DNA from: Parahoeflea olei
GTDB lineage: Bacteria > Pseudomonadota > Alphaproteobacteria > Rhizobiales > Rhizobiaceae
Assembly (NCBI RefSeq): GCF_001703635.1
Contig: NZ_LQZT01000008.1
Span: 1 to 64,000 of the forward strand
Direction: 5' to 3'
DNA: 64,000 bases
The notes beneath the pieces are model-generated. The model searched no databases. It was not told the DNA's origin and saw only the letters and a program-made list of their open reading frames with translations. The translations under genes were made by a program, and so were the position numbers. The first letter of the stretch is position 1. Each line of letters starts with the position of its first letter. This document shows, in pieces, positions 7,998 through 17,005 of this stretch.

Positions 7998-10346
7998 ATG
8001 GGAATGGAAGGTATCGGCGCCCGGGTGGCGCGCAAGGAAGACAAGCGGTTCATCACCGGCAAGGGCAAGTACACCGACGACATGGTGGTGCCGGGCATGC
8101 GCCACGCGCATTTCGTCCGCTCGCCGCATGCGCATGCGAAAATCAAGGGTATCGACACGTCGGCGGCGGAAAAGATGCCGGGCGTGATCGGCATTCTCAA
8201 CGGCGCGCAGCTCACCGAGGATGCGATCGGCAACATCATCTGCGGCTGGATGATCCATTCCAAGGACGGCTCGCCGATGAACATGGGCGTCTGGCGCCCG
8301 CTCGCCCAGGACACGGTGCGCTATGTCGGCGACGCCGTGGCGGTGGTGATCGCCGATACCAAGGCGCAGGCGCGTGATGCCGCGGAAGCGGTCGTGGTCG
8401 ACTACGAACCGCTGCCGGTGGTCACGAGCGCGGTCGAGGCGCTCAAGACGGGTGCCCCCCAGCTCCACGAGAATGCGCCCGGCAACCTGATCTATGATTG
8501 GGAGATCGGCGATGCCGCGGCCACCGACGCGGCGATTGCCGCGGCTGCGCATGTGACCGAGATGAAGATCATCAACAACCGGCTGGTGCCCAATCCGATG
8601 GAGCCGCGGGCGGCGCTCGGCGTCTATGACGAGGGCGAAGACCACTACACGCTGTGGACCACCTCGCAGAACCCGCATGTGGCCCGGCTGGTGCTCAGCG
8701 CCTTCTACAACGTCGCGCCCGAAAACAAGCTCCGGGTGATCGCCCCGGACGTGGGCGGCGGCTTCGGCTCCAAGATCTACATCTATCCCGAAGAGATCGT
8801 CTGCCTGTGGGCCTCCAAGCGCACCGGCGTTCCGGTCAAGTGGAACTGCGACCGGACTGAGGCCTTCCTCACCGATGCCCATGGCCGGGATCACGTGTCC
8901 ACCATCAAGATGGCGTTCGACGCCGACAACCGGATCACCGGTTTCAAGGTCGACACGATCGCCAATCTCGGCGCCTACATGTCGCTGTTTTCGAGCTCGG
9001 TGCCGACCTATCTCTATGCCACGCTCTTGTCGGGCCAGTACAACATCCCGGCGATCCACGCCAATGTGCGCACGGTCTACACCAACACCGTACCGGTCGA
9101 TGCCTATCGCGGCGCCGGCCGGCCGGAGGCGACCTATCTGCTGGAACGGGTGATGGAAACCGCGGCGCGCGAACTCGGCGTTTCGCCGGCGGAGCTGAGG
9201 CGGACCAATTTCATCCGCGAGTTCCCGCACCAGACGCCGGTGATCATGTGCTACGACGCAGGCGACTACGACGCCTCGATGTCGGCGGCGATGAAGGCCG
9301 CCGACTATGACGGGTTCGCCGCACGCAAGGCCGAGGCCAAGGGCCGCGGCAAGCTGCGCGGCATCGGCATGAGCTGCTATATCGAGGCCTGCGGCATCGC
9401 GCCCTCGGCGGCGGTGGGGTCGCTCGGCGCCGGCGTGGGCCTGTGGGAATCGGCCGAGGTGCGGGTCAACGCGGTCGGTACCGTCGAGGTGCTGACCGGT
9501 TCGCACAGCCATGGCCAGGGCCATGAGACGACCTTCGCCCAGCTTGTGGCCGAGCGCTTCGGCGTCGGCATCGACAGCGTCTCGATCGTCCACGGCGACA
9601 CCGACAAGGTGCAGATGGGCATGGGCACCTATGGCTCGCGCTCGGGCGCGGTCGGCATGTCGGCGGTGGTCAAGGCGCTCGACAAGGTCGAGGCCAAGGC
9701 CAAGAAGATCGCCGCGCACCTGATGGAAGCCGACGAGAGCGACATCGTTATCGAAAACGGCGAACTCAAGGTCGCCGGCACCGACAAGAGCGTGCCCTGG
9801 TTCCAGATGGCGCTGGCCGCCTATACCGCGCACAACCTTCCCGAAGGCATGGAGCCGGGCTTGAAGGAGGGCGCGTTCTACGATCCCTCCAACTTCACTT
9901 TCCCGGCCGGCTGCTACATCTGCGAGGTCGAGGTCGATCCCGACACGGGCGTGACCGAGATCGTGCAGTTCGTCGCCGCCGACGACTTCGGCAAGATCAT
10001 CAACCCGATGATCGTCGAAGGCCAGGTGCATGGCGGGCTCGCGCAGGGCATCGGCCAGGCGCTGCTCGAAGGCACGCATTACGACCCGGAAACGGGGCAA
10101 TTGCTGACGGCGAGCTACATGGACTACACCATGCCGCGTGCCGACAACCTGCCCTCGTTCAAGGTCTCGACCACGGAAACGGCCTGTCCGGGCAACCCGC
10201 TCGGCATCAAGGGCTGCGGCGAGGCCGGCGCCATCGGCTCTCCGCCGGCCCTGATCAACGCGATCACCGACGCCATCGGCAACAACGACCTGACGATGCC
10301 CGCCACCTCCGAAAGGGTGTGGGCAGCGATCCGGGCGGCACAGTAG
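7998..10346 (+). CDS. coxL: Molybdenum hydroxylase large subunit (form II CoxL-like)
   Basis: 782-residue large subunit that binds the molybdopterin cytosine dinucleotide cofactor. The active-site loop is AYRGAGR (residues 369-375). That is the form II signature; it differs from the Cys-containing AYxCSFR of true form I CO dehydrogenase. The glycine-rich GGGFGSK near 252-258 and the catalytic Glu in GCGEAG (E742) are present. A CGGAGGAG ribosome site precedes the ATG. Form II enzymes are often annotated as CO dehydrogenase, but many act on other substrates. No coxD/E/F/G maturation genes lie next to it, so CO oxidation is unproven; an aldehyde or N-heterocycle hydroxylase is possible. Confidence 0.9.
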   Translation: MGMEGIGARVARKEDKRFITGKGKYTDDMVVPGMRHAHFVRSPHAHAKIKGIDTSAAEKMPGVIGILNGAQLTEDAIGNIICGWMIHSKDGSPMNMGVWRPLAQDTVRYVGDAVAVVIADTKAQARDAAEAVVVDYEPLPVVTSAVEALKTGAPQLHENAPGNLIYDWEIGDAAATDAAIAAAAHVTEMKIINNRLVPNPMEPRAALGVYDEGEDHYTLWTTSQNPHVARLVLSAFYNVAPENKLRVIAPDVGGGFGSKIYIYPEEIVCLWASKRTGVPVKWNCDRTEAFLTDAHGRDHVSTIKMAFDADNRITGFKVDTIANLGAYMSLFSSSVPTYLYATLLSGQYNIPAIHANVRTVYTNTVPVDAYRGAGRPEATYLLERVMETAARELGVSPAELRRTNFIREFPHQTPVIMCYDAGDYDASMSAAMKAADYDGFAARKAEAKGRGKLRGIGMSCYIEACGIAPSAAVGSLGAGVGLWESAEVRVNAVGTVEVLTGSHSHGQGHETTFAQLVAERFGVGIDSVSIVHGDTDKVQMGMGTYGSRSGAVGMSAVVKALDKVEAKAKKIAAHLMEADESDIVIENGELKVAGTDKSVPWFQMALAAYTAHNLPEGMEPGLKEGAFYDPSNFTFPAGCYICEVEVDPDTGVTEIVQFVAADDFGKIINPMIVEGQVHGGLAQGIGQALLEGTHYDPETGQLLTASYMDYTMPRADNLPSFKVSTTETACPGNPLGIKGCGEAGAIGSPPALINAITDAIGNNDLTMPATSERVWAAIRAAQ

Positions 10347-10364
10347 CAACGGGAGGCATACGCC

Positions 10365-11165
10365 ATGTATCAGACCAACTATCACCGCGCCTCCTCGGTG
10401 GAGGACGCCGTCAAGCTGGCTTCGGCAAACGACGAGGCCAAATATCTCTCGGGCGGGCAGACCCTGCTCCCGACCATGAAGCAGCGGCTTGCCGCACCCT
10501 CGGACCTGGTGGATCTCAGGCATGTGGGCGAGATGAAGGGTATCTCCGTGAACGGCGGAAAGATCCGCATCGGTGCTGCCACGCCCCATGTCGAGGTCGC
10601 CACCTCGGCAGAGATCGCCGCGGCCTGCCCGGGGCTCGCGCATCTGGCCGCGCATATCGGCGATCCGCATGTGCGCCATATGGGCACCATCGGCGGCTCG
10701 ATCGCCAACAACGATCCGGCGGCGGATTATCCGGCGGGCCTGCTGGCGCTCAACGCCACCATCGTCACCAACAGCCGTTCGATCAGCGCCGATGATTTCT
10801 TCACCGGCATGTTCGACACGGCGCTCGAGGAGGGCGAACTGATCGTGGCGGTGGAGATCACCGCGCCGGCCAAGAGCGGCTACGCCAAGTTCCCCAATCC
10901 GGCTTCGCGCTATGCGCTGACCGGCGTCTTCGTCGCCAGGCACGGCGATGGCTCGGTGCGGGTGGCGGTCACCGGGGCAGGGGCGGACGGCGTGTTCCGG
11001 CATGCGGGCATGGAGCAGGCGCTGGCCTCGAACTTCTCCGCCGATGCGCTCGACGGCGTGACAGTCGACGATTCCGACCTGATGGCTGACATCCATGCGT
11101 CGTCGGCCTACCGCGCCAACCTGGTCAAGGTGATGGCCAAGCGCGCGGTGGCGGCCGCGGGATAG
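10365..11165 (+). CDS. coxM: Molybdenum hydroxylase medium FAD subunit (CoxM-like)
   Basis: 266-residue FAD-binding subunit of the xanthine dehydrogenase/CO dehydrogenase family. The FAD pyrophosphate-binding stretches are AKYLSGGQTLLP near residues 25-36 and a MGTIGGSIANNDPAADYP stretch near 105-122. It starts 18 bp after coxL behind a GGGAGG ribosome site. It completes the SLM set and passes electrons to an external acceptor such as quinone or a soluble carrier. A terminator follows at 11221-11254, so the operon ends here. Confidence 0.92.
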   Translation: MYQTNYHRASSVEDAVKLASANDEAKYLSGGQTLLPTMKQRLAAPSDLVDLRHVGEMKGISVNGGKIRIGAATPHVEVATSAEIAAACPGLAHLAAHIGDPHVRHMGTIGGSIANNDPAADYPAGLLALNATIVTNSRSISADDFFTGMFDTALEEGELIVAVEITAPAKSGYAKFPNPASRYALTGVFVARHGDGSVRVAVTGAGADGVFRHAGMEQALASNFSADALDGVTVDDSDLMADIHASSAYRANLVKVMAKRAVAAAG

Positions 11166-11220
11166 CAAAGACGGCCGCTTGAGCTCGGTTGATGGAGGCC
11201 GGTTGCACAAGACGATGACC

Positions 11221-11254
11221 GGGCCGCCCGCGGATTATCCGGGCGGCCCTTTTG
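11221..11254 (+). terminator. Rho-independent terminator of coxSLM
   Basis: A 10-bp stem, GGGCCGCCCG (11221-11230) and CGGGCGGCCC (11240-11249), is followed by TTTTGAT. It lies 56 bp after the coxM stop on the + strand. Confidence 0.8.
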
Positions 11255-11335
11255 ATACCTGGGGGAGGGGCGGTTGCATGTCGCATCGAGAGGGCTGGCC
11301 GGGAGCGCCCGGGTTCGGTGCCGGAGGCAATGATC

Positions 11336-12289
11336 CTATTGCGCCTGAGATGTGGCCATCTCAGCCCGCAGCTTGCGGCGCCAGGGCCGGGCGGGGCCAC
11401 CCGCCGTCGGCGTGATGTCGGCGAGCGCGATTGCCGGGGTGCCGTTGTCTGCGCAGCGCGCGGCCCATCGTCCTTCCGGTCCCGCCACGCCGGATGGCAC
11501 CATCTCGCTGTGGGCGGCATGCAGCGAGAGACTGACCCAGTAGGCGTTGCTCGCCGCATGGCCGAGTGCCTCGGCGGCAAAGGCCGAATCCGCACAGGTT
11601 CCCCCTGTCGTCGAGCACAGCACGCAATCCACCTCGAGGCTTTCGTAGTCGGTGAAGATCTCCGGAAAATGCGTCTCGGTGCCGAGCGCGCAGCCGAAGC
11701 GGAGGCCATCGACGGTGAAGGTCGCCGGTCCGGACCCGTGCGCATACATGTAGGATTGTTTGGTGTGGGAGAGCAGCCGTTCGTCATAGCGGGTTGCGAT
11801 CTCGCCGTGCTCGGAAATGACGTAGAGACTGTTGAAGGGTCGTTGCTGCCCCGGTACCGGATGCACCGAGCCGACGACCGCCCAGACCCCGAGGCTGCGC
11901 GCGAGCTCCGCGATGCTGTCGAGTTCCTGCCCGAGGGCAGCCCAGTCCGCGCGGGCCCAGTTGGCTTCGGCGATCTCGGCGGGGCCGCGGCTCGACATCC
12001 GGCGCTTGCCGGGCGCACAGATGGCGCCTTCGGGAAAATGGATCAGCCGGGCGCCCTGTGCATGGGCCTGGCGCATCATCTCCCGGAGACCTTCCCCGCA
12101 GTGTTTGAGTGCTGTTGCATCGCCCGGGTCATCGCAGGCCGCCGACTGGACCACGGCGAGCCGGACGGATGCCGGATCGAGTGTCCGGGGAGAAGACTGG
12201 CGGAGATGGGCCAGGGCCGCGGTATAGGATTCGCCGGTCTTCGCCGCACGCGCGCGCACCCGGCGCTTGAAATTCGCATGTCTGGTCAT
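11336..12289 (-). CDS. Nitrilase-fold (carbon-nitrogen hydrolase) protein lacking the catalytic Cys
   Basis: 317-residue protein with the nitrilase-superfamily fold and a basic N-terminal extension (residues 1-30, several Arg and Lys). The catalytic Glu is seen in HFPEGAI (E87). The usual catalytic Cys motif (G-x-x-I-C-Y-D-x-x-F-P-E) reads instead GCALGTETHFPE (residues 199-210). Gly203 therefore replaces Cys and the FPE is kept. The position of the catalytic Lys appears to be E170 in RYDER. The ATG at 12289 follows a GAAAGG site. With two of three catalytic residues changed it is probably not an ordinary amidase and may be a binding or regulatory protein. It is a single gene between the cox operon and dxr. 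Confidence 0.75.
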   Translation of the reverse strand: MTRHANFKRRVRARAAKTGESYTAALAHLRQSSPRTLDPASVRLAVVQSAACDDPGDATALKHCGEGLREMMRQAHAQGARLIHFPEGAICAPGKRRMSSRGPAEIAEANWARADWAALGQELDSIAELARSLGVWAVVGSVHPVPGQQRPFNSLYVISEHGEIATRYDERLLSHTKQSYMYAHGSGPATFTVDGLRFGCALGTETHFPEIFTDYESLEVDCVLCSTTGGTCADSAFAAEALGHAASNAYWVSLSLHAAHSEMVPSGVAGPEGRWAARCADNGTPAIALADITPTAGGPARPWRRKLRAEMATSQAQ

Positions 12290-12493
12290 GGTCGAGCCTT
12301 TCGCGTTCCGAACGGCATTCCCCGGCAACCACGTCCGAAACGGTCAGACTGAAGACAACGGCTCAAGACGAGAAGTCCTTTTGCCTCCATGGAAGGACCT
12401 TGCCGGGGAAGGCCCTGGGAGGTTGCGCGCGAGCCACGCCAGGAAAGGATGCCGCTGGGGCGGCGATTCGTCAATCTGCCTGAAAGACGTGCC

Positions 12494-13702
12494 TCAGTGG
12501 CGCGCGCGCGAGCGGGCGCCGAGTTCGGCGATGATCGCGCCCGCGACGATGCGGGCCTCGCGGTCGGCGGCATAGACGTCCTCGATCGCGGTCGCCTGGC
12601 GACCGTCGTCGAGCCGGTCCATGGTGGCTGAAACGATGTCGGCCATGTCGAGAAAGCCGATGCGACCGGCGATGAAGGCGTCGAGCGCGGCCTCCTTGGC
12701 GCCGTTCAGCACCGCACCCTGCAGCCCGCCGCGCTCCATGGCGGTCCGGGCGAGCGCCAGCGCCGGGAAGCGCACTTCGTCGGGGGCGTGGAAATCAAGC
12801 CGGGCGAGTTTGGCAAAATCGAGCCGCTCCACGGGAAGGCTGGCGCGGCGCGGATGCGAGATCGCGTAGCCGATGGCGTGGCGCATGTCCGGGGCGCCGA
12901 GCTGGGCCAGAACCGAGCCGTCCGAATAGCCCACCATGGAATGGATGATGGATTGCGGGTGGACGATCACCTCGATCTGCTCCGGCCGGAGGCCGAACAG
13001 ATGGCGTGCCTCGATCATCTCCAGCGCCTTGTTGAACATCGACGCGCTGTCGATCGAGATCTTGATGCCCATCGACCAGTTCGGATGCGCGGCGGCGACC
13101 TCGGCGGTCATCGAGGCCATCTCGTCACGGGTGTGGTTGCGGAACGGCCCGCCGGAGGCGGTGAGGATGATGCGCTCGACCGCGTGACGCTGGTTTTCCT
13201 CCAGCACCTGGAAGATGGCGCTGTGCTCGCTGTCGACCGGCAGCAGGCTGCCGCCGCCTTGGGCGATGGCGGAGGTGAACAGGTCGCCGGCGGAGACCAG
13301 GCATTCCTTGTTGGCAAGCGCGATGTCGGCGCCGCCGCCGATCGCGGCGAGCGTGGGGGCGAGACCGGCGATGCCGACGATGCCGGCAAGCAGAATGTCG
13401 GTGTCGCGCAACCCGGCCTCGACCAGCGCCGAAGGCCCTGCGCCGGCCTCGATGCCGGTTCCCGCGAGCGCGGATTTCAGCTCGGCGTAGAGGTCGGGGT
13501 CCGCGGTCACGGCAAAGCCCGCGCCGGTCTGTTTGGCCTGTTCCACCAGCAGCCCGATATTGCCCATGCCGGTGATGGCGGGCACCTCGAAGGCTTCGCG
13601 TCCGCCCAGATGGCTCATCACGTCCAGCGTGTTGCGTCCGATCGACCCGGTCGACCCCAGAACGGAGATGCGGCGTTTTTCCGCGGAAGCGGCATTGGTC
13701 AT
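12494..13702 (-). CDS. dxr: 1-deoxy-D-xylulose 5-phosphate reductoisomerase
   Basis: 402-residue enzyme of the MEP isoprenoid pathway that converts DXP to MEP with NADPH and a divalent metal. The NADPH motif is GSTGSIGRNTLD near residues 16-27. The metal/substrate residues are in PVDSEHSAIFQ near 148-158, and the flexible-loop and His motif DSASMFNKALEMIEA is near 220-234. The ATG at 13702 is chosen because it leaves a short N-terminus; another ATG lies 9 codons upstream and the ribosome site is weak for both. The hydroxyacid dehydrogenase gene 13745-14629 ends 42 bp upstream on the same strand. Most rhizobia place dxr with uppS/cdsA or elsewhere; here it stands alone. Confidence 0.95.
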   Translation of the reverse strand: MTNAASAEKRRISVLGSTGSIGRNTLDVMSHLGGREAFEVPAITGMGNIGLLVEQAKQTGAGFAVTADPDLYAELKSALAGTGIEAGAGPSALVEAGLRDTDILLAGIVGIAGLAPTLAAIGGGADIALANKECLVSAGDLFTSAIAQGGGSLLPVDSEHSAIFQVLEENQRHAVERIILTASGGPFRNHTRDEMASMTAEVAAAHPNWSMGIKISIDSASMFNKALEMIEARHLFGLRPEQIEVIVHPQSIIHSMVGYSDGSVLAQLGAPDMRHAIGYAISHPRRASLPVERLDFAKLARLDFHAPDEVRFPALALARTAMERGGLQGAVLNGAKEAALDAFIAGRIGFLDMADIVSATMDRLDDGRQATAIEDVYAADREARIVAGAIIAELGARSRARH

Positions 13703-13744
13703 GGAGACACCATCATGGGCTTGCGGCATGCGGTCACTTTCATC

Positions 13745-14629
13745 TCAAAGCCCGGATCTGCCATTGAGGTCGAGTAATTCGATGAAAAGAGCCGAATGGT
13801 CAAGGTCACCGCCGCCAAGTTCGTCCGAGAGGCGGCGGAACCGGTCCCTCACCGCCTCGACCATCGGCAGGCCCAGGCCGAGCGCGCGCGCCTCCAGCAG
13901 CACATTGTCGAGATCCTTGATCTGGACGTCGACGCGCCCGCCCGGGGCAAAGTCGCGCGCCTGCATGCGCGCGCCATGCTGTTGCAGGATGGTGGAATCG
14001 GCAAAGCCGCCCTTCAGTGCCGCACGGAAGGCTTCGAGATCGCCGCCGCCTTGGGAAACCAGCAGTGTGGCTTCGGCGACGGCGCCGATGGCGATGCCGA
14101 CGATGGCCTGGTTGGCGAGTTTGGCGAGCTGTCCCGCGCCCGATGGGCCGACCCGGATCGCGCGCCCCATCGGCTCGAACACGGTGCGCGCGGCCTCGAA
14201 CACCTCGGTCTCTCCGCCCGCCATGATGGCGAGCGTGCCGGCTTCCGCCCCACGGGTTCCGCCGCTCACGGGTGCGTCGAGATGGCGCACCCCGCGTTCG
14301 GCGAGGCGGGCGGCATGGGCGCGGGCCTGGGACGGCCTGATCGAGCTCATGTCGATCACGGTTGTCCCGGTTGGAAGCGCTTCCGCAACGCCTGTGCCAA
14401 ACAGGACCTGTTCGACGGCGTCGCCATCGGTCAGCATGGTGATGACATGGGTTGCGCCCTGCACGGCGTCCGCTGCGGTCGAGGCGAGCCGGGCGCCGTG
14501 CTGCGCAAGCGGCGCGGCCTTCGCCGGATCGCGGTTCCAGGCCATGACGTCCAGGCCGGCGTCCACAAGCCGCCGGGCCATCGGAAGGCCCATCAGCCCG
14601 GTTCCGAGAACGGCAATGCAAGGTGTCAT
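13745..14629 (-). CDS. NAD(P)-dependent beta-hydroxyacid dehydrogenase (GarR/HIBADH family)
   Basis: 294-residue member of the 3-hydroxyisobutyrate / tartronate semialdehyde reductase family. The dinucleotide motif is GTGLMGLPMARRLVDAG (residues 7-23). The substrate loop is DAPVSGGTRGAEAGTLAI near 118-135. The catalytic Lys lies in GQLAKLANQ near 165-173. The ATG at 14629 follows AAGGGGGC and removes an unlikely 27-residue extension. It starts 14 bp after the sapC-like gene and 42 bp before dxr, so the three may be co-transcribed. The exact substrate is not deducible; 2-hydroxy-3-oxopropionate or a succinic-semialdehyde-like compound is plausible. Confidence 0.85.
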   Translation of the reverse strand: MTPCIAVLGTGLMGLPMARRLVDAGLDVMAWNRDPAKAAPLAQHGARLASTAADAVQGATHVITMLTDGDAVEQVLFGTGVAEALPTGTTVIDMSSIRPSQARAHAARLAERGVRHLDAPVSGGTRGAEAGTLAIMAGGETEVFEAARTVFEPMGRAIRVGPSGAGQLAKLANQAIVGIAIGAVAEATLLVSQGGGDLEAFRAALKGGFADSTILQQHGARMQARDFAPGGRVDVQIKDLDNVLLEARALGLGLPMVEAVRDRFRRLSDELGGGDLDHSALFIELLDLNGRSGL

Positions 14630-14643
14630 CGGCTCAGCCCCCT

Positions 14644-15414
14644 TCAGGCGCGGCGCAGACTGGCCTGGTGCAGGATCGAGGTCCAGCTGTTCATCGAGGC
14701 GAGGTGGCAATAGATCGTCGCCAATGCGTCCGCCTTGCGCAGCTTGAGATACGCCTCGTCGCTCATGGCGTTCAGCTTTGCTTCGTCGACCAGGTGAAAG
14801 CCGGTGATATTGAAGCTCTCGCCGTCGTTCAGGGAAATCTTGCTGGTGCGTTCGGCCAAAAGTCCGCTGTCTGTTATCACCTTCATGATCTGCCGCGTCT
14901 TGACGAACATGCCCTGGTACTGCTCGCAGAAGGACAGGGCGCTGTCGATGACCTCTCCCTTGCCGAGCGCGCCATCGGACTGCCTGACGAACAGTGGCTT
15001 GGCTTCACCGTTGCTGCCGGCATCGACCAGCCGGGCGGGATCGTTCTCGATGCAGAGTGCCAGCCGTTCGTCGGTGTCGCCGCCGGCGAGGATGAAGGGG
15101 TAGCGGCGGACATAGGCGGGAACGTAATGCGGCTCGGCCCACCGGCCTTCACCGTCGACGAACAGGTTTTCGTCCTTGCGGATGCCGGTGACCACCATCG
15201 GCATGAAGTCGGGCCCGGAAAAGACGATCGGATAGGAACGCATCGCCGCGGGCATCTCGGCGGCCATCAGCGGGATCACATGGGCCTTCGCCGCAAAGCT
15301 AAGGTCGCCGCTCAGCGCCAGCGCCTTGCCGCCATGGCGTTCGGGGGTGATCGCCTCGGGCGCCCTGTAAAACATCGGAAGCGCGGATGCCTGGGTGTCT
15401 GTCCTGCCTGCCAC
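14644..15414 (-). CDS. SapC family protein
   Basis: 256-residue protein matching the SapC family, named after a Campylobacter S-layer-associated gene. Family stretches are GPDFMPMVVTG near residues 67-77, RKDENLFVD near 79-87 and YVPAYVRRYPFIL near 97-109. No signal peptide or membrane segment is evident, so it is probably cytoplasmic. Its biochemical function is unknown in the family. It is the first gene of a possible operon with the GarR-like dehydrogenase and dxr, and divergent from the MFS transporter across 167 bp. Confidence 0.85.
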   Translation of the reverse strand: MAGRTDTQASALPMFYRAPEAITPERHGGKALALSGDLSFAAKAHVIPLMAAEMPAAMRSYPIVFSGPDFMPMVVTGIRKDENLFVDGEGRWAEPHYVPAYVRRYPFILAGGDTDERLALCIENDPARLVDAGSNGEAKPLFVRQSDGALGKGEVIDSALSFCEQYQGMFVKTRQIMKVITDSGLLAERTSKISLNDGESFNITGFHLVDEAKLNAMSDEAYLKLRKADALATIYCHLASMNSWTSILHQASLRRA

Positions 15415-15581
15415 GTTCGCTCTCTCCCGCCCGGTTGTGTTTGGCCAATTTTCGACTTTTCGCGCGTATGCCGTTGCAATTCAAGCCCATTCCGCATGCC
15501 CGCGGCGCCGCCGGGAGATTTCCGCCCGCCGGCCGAAGCCGTCGCTATACAAAGCCCTCGGCCCTTCATAGATTGGTCCGC

Positions 15582-16802
15582 ATGACAGATTCCGATGTCC
15601 TCGACAGCCGGTATTCATGGATGCGGCTCGGCGTGACGCTGGCGATTGCCGTGATTGGCAATGTCGGCATGTGGGCGGTGATCGTGATCATGCCCGCGGT
15701 CGAGGCGGAGTTCGCCGTCGAGCGCGCCGATGCTTCGATGCCCTATATCCTGACGATGATCGGCTTCGCGCTCGGCAATCTCCTGGTCGGCCGGGCGGTC
15801 GACGCATGGGGCATCACCACCGCGCTGATCGGTTCGGCGCTGGCGATCGCTGCGGGTTTCGGACTGGCGGCCACCAGCGGCTCGATGCTGATGCTGACGG
15901 CGCTGCACTTCATCATCGGCTTCGGAACGGCGGCCAGTTTCGGGCCGCTGATGGCCGATATCTCGCACTGGTTTCACCGCCGGCGCGGCATTGCCGTGGC
16001 GATCGCCGCAAGCGGAAACTACCTCTCGGGCGCGATCTGGCCGATGCTGCTGGCCGGCATCCTGAACGATCATGGCTGGCGCGCCGTCTACATGGTGCTG
16101 GCGGTGGCGCCGGTGCTGATGATCGTGCCGCTGTCGATGCTGCTCAGGCGCCGGGTTCCCGACAGCGCGGCCGCCCAGGCGGGCCGGATGTCGTCGGTCA
16201 GTGTGCGCGCGGTCAGCTTTTCGCCGCGCGCCCTGCAATGGCTGCTGGGCCTGGCGGGCGTCGGCTGCTGCGTGGCGATGGCGATGCCGCAGGTGCATCT
16301 CGTCTCCTACTGCACCGATCTCGGCTACGGACCCGCCGTGGGCGCCGAAATGCTGTCGCTGATGCTGATGGGCGGGGTGGTCTCGCGGCTGGTCTCGGGC
16401 CTCGTCGCCGACCGGCTCGGCGGGGTCAAGACGCTGCTGATCGGCTCGACGCTGCAATGCATCGCGCTGTTCTTGTACCTGCCGTTCGATGCGCTGGTGC
16501 CGCTTTACGTGGTCAGCCTGGTGTTCGGCCTGTCGCAGGGCGGGATCGTTCCGAGCTACGCGCTGATCGTGCGCGAATATCTGCCGGCCAAGGAAGCCGG
16601 TGCGCGCGTGGGCTTCGTGATCATGGCGACGATCGCCGGCATGGCGCTCGGCGGCTGGATGTCGGGCTGGATCTACGACCTGACCGGCTCCTACCAGGCA
16701 GCCTTCCTCAACGGCATCGCCTGGAACCTGCTCAACATGGCCATCATCGGCTGGCTCGCGTTCAGATCGCGGACGCGTGGCGGCGTGGCCGTCCCGGCCT
16801 GA
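15582..16802 (+). CDS. MFS transporter
   Basis: 406-residue major facilitator with 12 predicted helices. The loop 2-3 motif is read as GRAVDAWG (residues ~68-75), and the loop 8-9 counterpart as GLVADRLGG near 268-276. It resembles the oxalate/formate antiporter-like and monocarboxylate group. The ATG at 15582 gives a short hydrophilic N-terminus (MTDSDVLDSRYSWMRLG); upstream in-frame codons would add a Pro/Arg-rich, non-membrane leader. It is divergent from the SapC-family gene and followed by the convergent tRNA-Arg gene. Substrate is unknown; a small organic anion is a guess. Confidence 0.88.
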   Translation: MTDSDVLDSRYSWMRLGVTLAIAVIGNVGMWAVIVIMPAVEAEFAVERADASMPYILTMIGFALGNLLVGRAVDAWGITTALIGSALAIAAGFGLAATSGSMLMLTALHFIIGFGTAASFGPLMADISHWFHRRRGIAVAIAASGNYLSGAIWPMLLAGILNDHGWRAVYMVLAVAPVLMIVPLSMLLRRRVPDSAAAQAGRMSSVSVRAVSFSPRALQWLLGLAGVGCCVAMAMPQVHLVSYCTDLGYGPAVGAEMLSLMLMGGVVSRLVSGLVADRLGGVKTLLIGSTLQCIALFLYLPFDALVPLYVVSLVFGLSQGGIVPSYALIVREYLPAKEAGARVGFVIMATIAGMALGGWMSGWIYDLTGSYQAAFLNGIAWNLLNMAIIGWLAFRSRTRGGVAVPA

Positions 16803-16832
16803 GGCGGTTCAAGGATCGGACATTTCGGAAAA

Positions 16833-16908
16833 TGGTGATCCCGGCAGGATTCGAACCTGCGACACCAGGATTAGGAATCCTGTGCTCTATCCCCTGAGCT
16901 ACGGGACC
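16833..16908 (-). tRNA. tRNA-Arg (anticodon CCT)
   Basis: 76-nt tRNA including encoded CCA. The acceptor stem pairs GGTCCCG with CGGGATC, followed by discriminator A and CCA. The D arm has GCTCAGGGGATAGAGC. The anticodon stem CAGGA/TCCTG encloses loop TTCCTAA, giving CCT, which reads AGG. The T arm is GCAGG-TTCGAAT-CCTGC. No integrase or direct repeat lies beside it. Confidence 0.97.
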
Positions 16909-16918
16909 ACGCGACCCC

Positions 16919-16947
16919 TCAATACAGAAAGCGGGGCGGTTCGACAA
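16919..16947 (-). promoter_or_regulatory. Promoter of tRNA-Arg
   Basis: On the minus strand TTGTCG (16947-16942) and TATTGA (16924-16919) are separated by exactly 17 bp. The -10 box ends 10 bp before the mature tRNA 5' end. This is a good vegetative-sigma promoter. Confidence 0.6.
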
Positions 16948-17005
16948 TATGAAGATCCGCCCCGAATTGCGGGCGCCCCCGAGCGGGCCGCTTGGGGATC
17001 AAGGG

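Noticed and set aside
7977..11210. Over 1,000-codon open frame on the minus strand across coxL and coxM
   Set aside because: His/Arg/Gly-rich without domain structure; a mirror of strong plus-strand genes with GC-rich third positions.
16833..17005. tRNA-Arg as an integration site for a genomic island
   Set aside because: No integrase, no repeated tRNA end and no composition change beside it.
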